The notes under the pieces: generated by a model
The model's input: only the letters and a program-made list of their open reading frames with translations
Database searches by the model: none
Told to the model about the DNA's origin: nothing
Made by a program: the position numbers and the translations under genes
In this document: positions 13,083 to 13,521 of the stretch, in pieces
Layout of the letters: every line of letters begins with the position of its first letter
Numbering within the stretch: position 1 is the first letter of the stretch
Origin: RGIG4074 sp964615285
GTDB taxonomy: Bacteria > Bacillota > Clostridia > Christensenellales > Borkfalkiaceae
NCBI GenBank assembly: GCA_964615285.1
Contig: CAZTND010000040.1
Span: forward strand, 1-13,521
Direction of reading: 5' to 3'
Length of the DNA stretch: 13,521 bases

Positions 13083-13521
13083 TTACTTTTCCTCTGTTTG
13101 CTTCGGCCGGATGGGCAGCCACAATTCGCAAACGTAACCGTCGCTCGAAGGATCGCCGTCAAAGTACCTTTCAATGTCCGGAGCATTCGCCCATTCATAG
13201 CCGGAATTCGGCAGCCATTCGCCGTACAGCCGCCGCGTCATATCCTGCACGGAAAAGGGGAGCTTGCCCCGGCACTCGAATACCGCATACATGCAGTCGG
13301 GCACGATCACTTCGGCCATGCCGGCAGGCGTCTCTTTTTCGTATGCCGTGGCAACATAATAATCGAGAGCGCTGCCGTTCACATCGGGCACGACGCAGAT
13401 GCCGAGAACGCCGTCCACGCGACCGTCTGCATGGCTTTCAGACAGATTGAGAGCCATTAACCTATCGAAATTGGCGACTGACGTGACGGAGTTTGCTGTA
13501 TGCGATGACAAGGTATATCTG
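13083..13521 (-). CDS. GyrI-like effector-binding domain protein, N-terminus beyond the window
   Basis: About 145 residues are visible, open to the right edge. The segments CMYAVFECRGKLP, GEWLPNSGYEWANAPDIERYFDGDP and YVCELWLPI are the classic C-terminal half of the GyrI-like/AraC effector-binding domain, a SHS2-type small-molecule-binding module. In many Bacillota it is fused to an AraC-type or MerR-type DNA-binding domain, which here would lie upstream of the window; alternatively it is a stand-alone ligand-binding protein. No helix-turn-helix is in the visible part. The stop (13083-13085) is one base from the C45 acyltransferase start, so both belong to one transcript, and the domain may sense the substrate or product of that enzyme. 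The true start cannot be determined. Confidence 0.85.
   Translation of the reverse strand, partial: RYTLSSHTANSVTSVANFDRLMALNLSESHADGRVDGVLGICVVPDVNGSALDYYVATAYEKETPAGMAEVIVPDCMYAVFECRGKLPFSVQDMTRRLYGEWLPNSGYEWANAPDIERYFDGDPSSDGYVCELWLPIRPKQTEEK

Overview
The window looks like the chromosome of a Clostridia-type Bacillota, moderately GC-rich. This is inferred from strong AGGAGG-type ribosome binding sites, near-consensus sigma-A promoters, and the gene types present: DegV/FakB, a small rubredoxin, an Xre-TM-zinc-ribbon regulator, and a WcaJ-type sugar transferase. I cannot assign a genus.

Layout. Bases 1-1720 are an eroded accessory patch. It holds an N-terminally missing DUF4143 ATPase remnant, a short conserved-looking hypothetical gene, and a small AT-richer phage-regulator-like gene. 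That gene abuts tail-to-tail a secreted protein whose 3' end looks lost, and a region-4-only sigma-70 remnant follows. Bases 1750-2640 carry a peptidase C26 (class I glutamine-amidotransferase-like) hydrolase with its own promoter. It converges on a minimal undecaprenyl-phosphate sugar transferase (2711-3547, minus) that has an unusual Ala/Glu-rich N-terminus and a roughly 270-nt untranslated leader. Divergent near-consensus promoters at 3826-3942 drive that gene leftward and a DegV-family fatty-acid-binding protein rightward. A membrane-anchored Xre regulator with a zinc ribbon and a 52-residue rubredoxin follow on the plus strand and end at a strong terminator (5988-6021).

Bases 6184-9691 are minus-strand housekeeping genes: an aspartate-type aminotransferase, a small orphan P-loop NTPase and threonine synthase (thrC). 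Promoters are visible for the first two, and the P-loop gene and thrC each have a terminator. The Hsp20 gene (9971-10396, plus) has a leader that can fold its Shine-Dalgarno into an AU-rich hairpin, a candidate RNA thermometer. It ends at a 34-bp perfect palindrome shared with the convergent cluster.

Bases 10571-13521 (minus) hold two small ligand-responsive units. One is a GyrI-like effector-binding protein (cut by the window edge) coupled at a 1-nt gap to a C45-type Ntn acyltransferase/hydrolase. The other is a TetR repressor coupled at a 3-nt gap to a PNP/UDP-type nucleoside phosphorylase. The TetR promoter carries two CGACA-N4-TGTCG operators, one filling the -35/-10 spacer and one at the predicted transcription start.

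No tRNA, rRNA, CRISPR array, complete insertion sequence or replication origin was seen. The best candidates for something undescribed are the Hsp20 leader hairpin, the twin-operator TetR/phosphorylase unit, the GyrI-C45 pair, and the long leader plus odd N-terminus of the sugar transferase.
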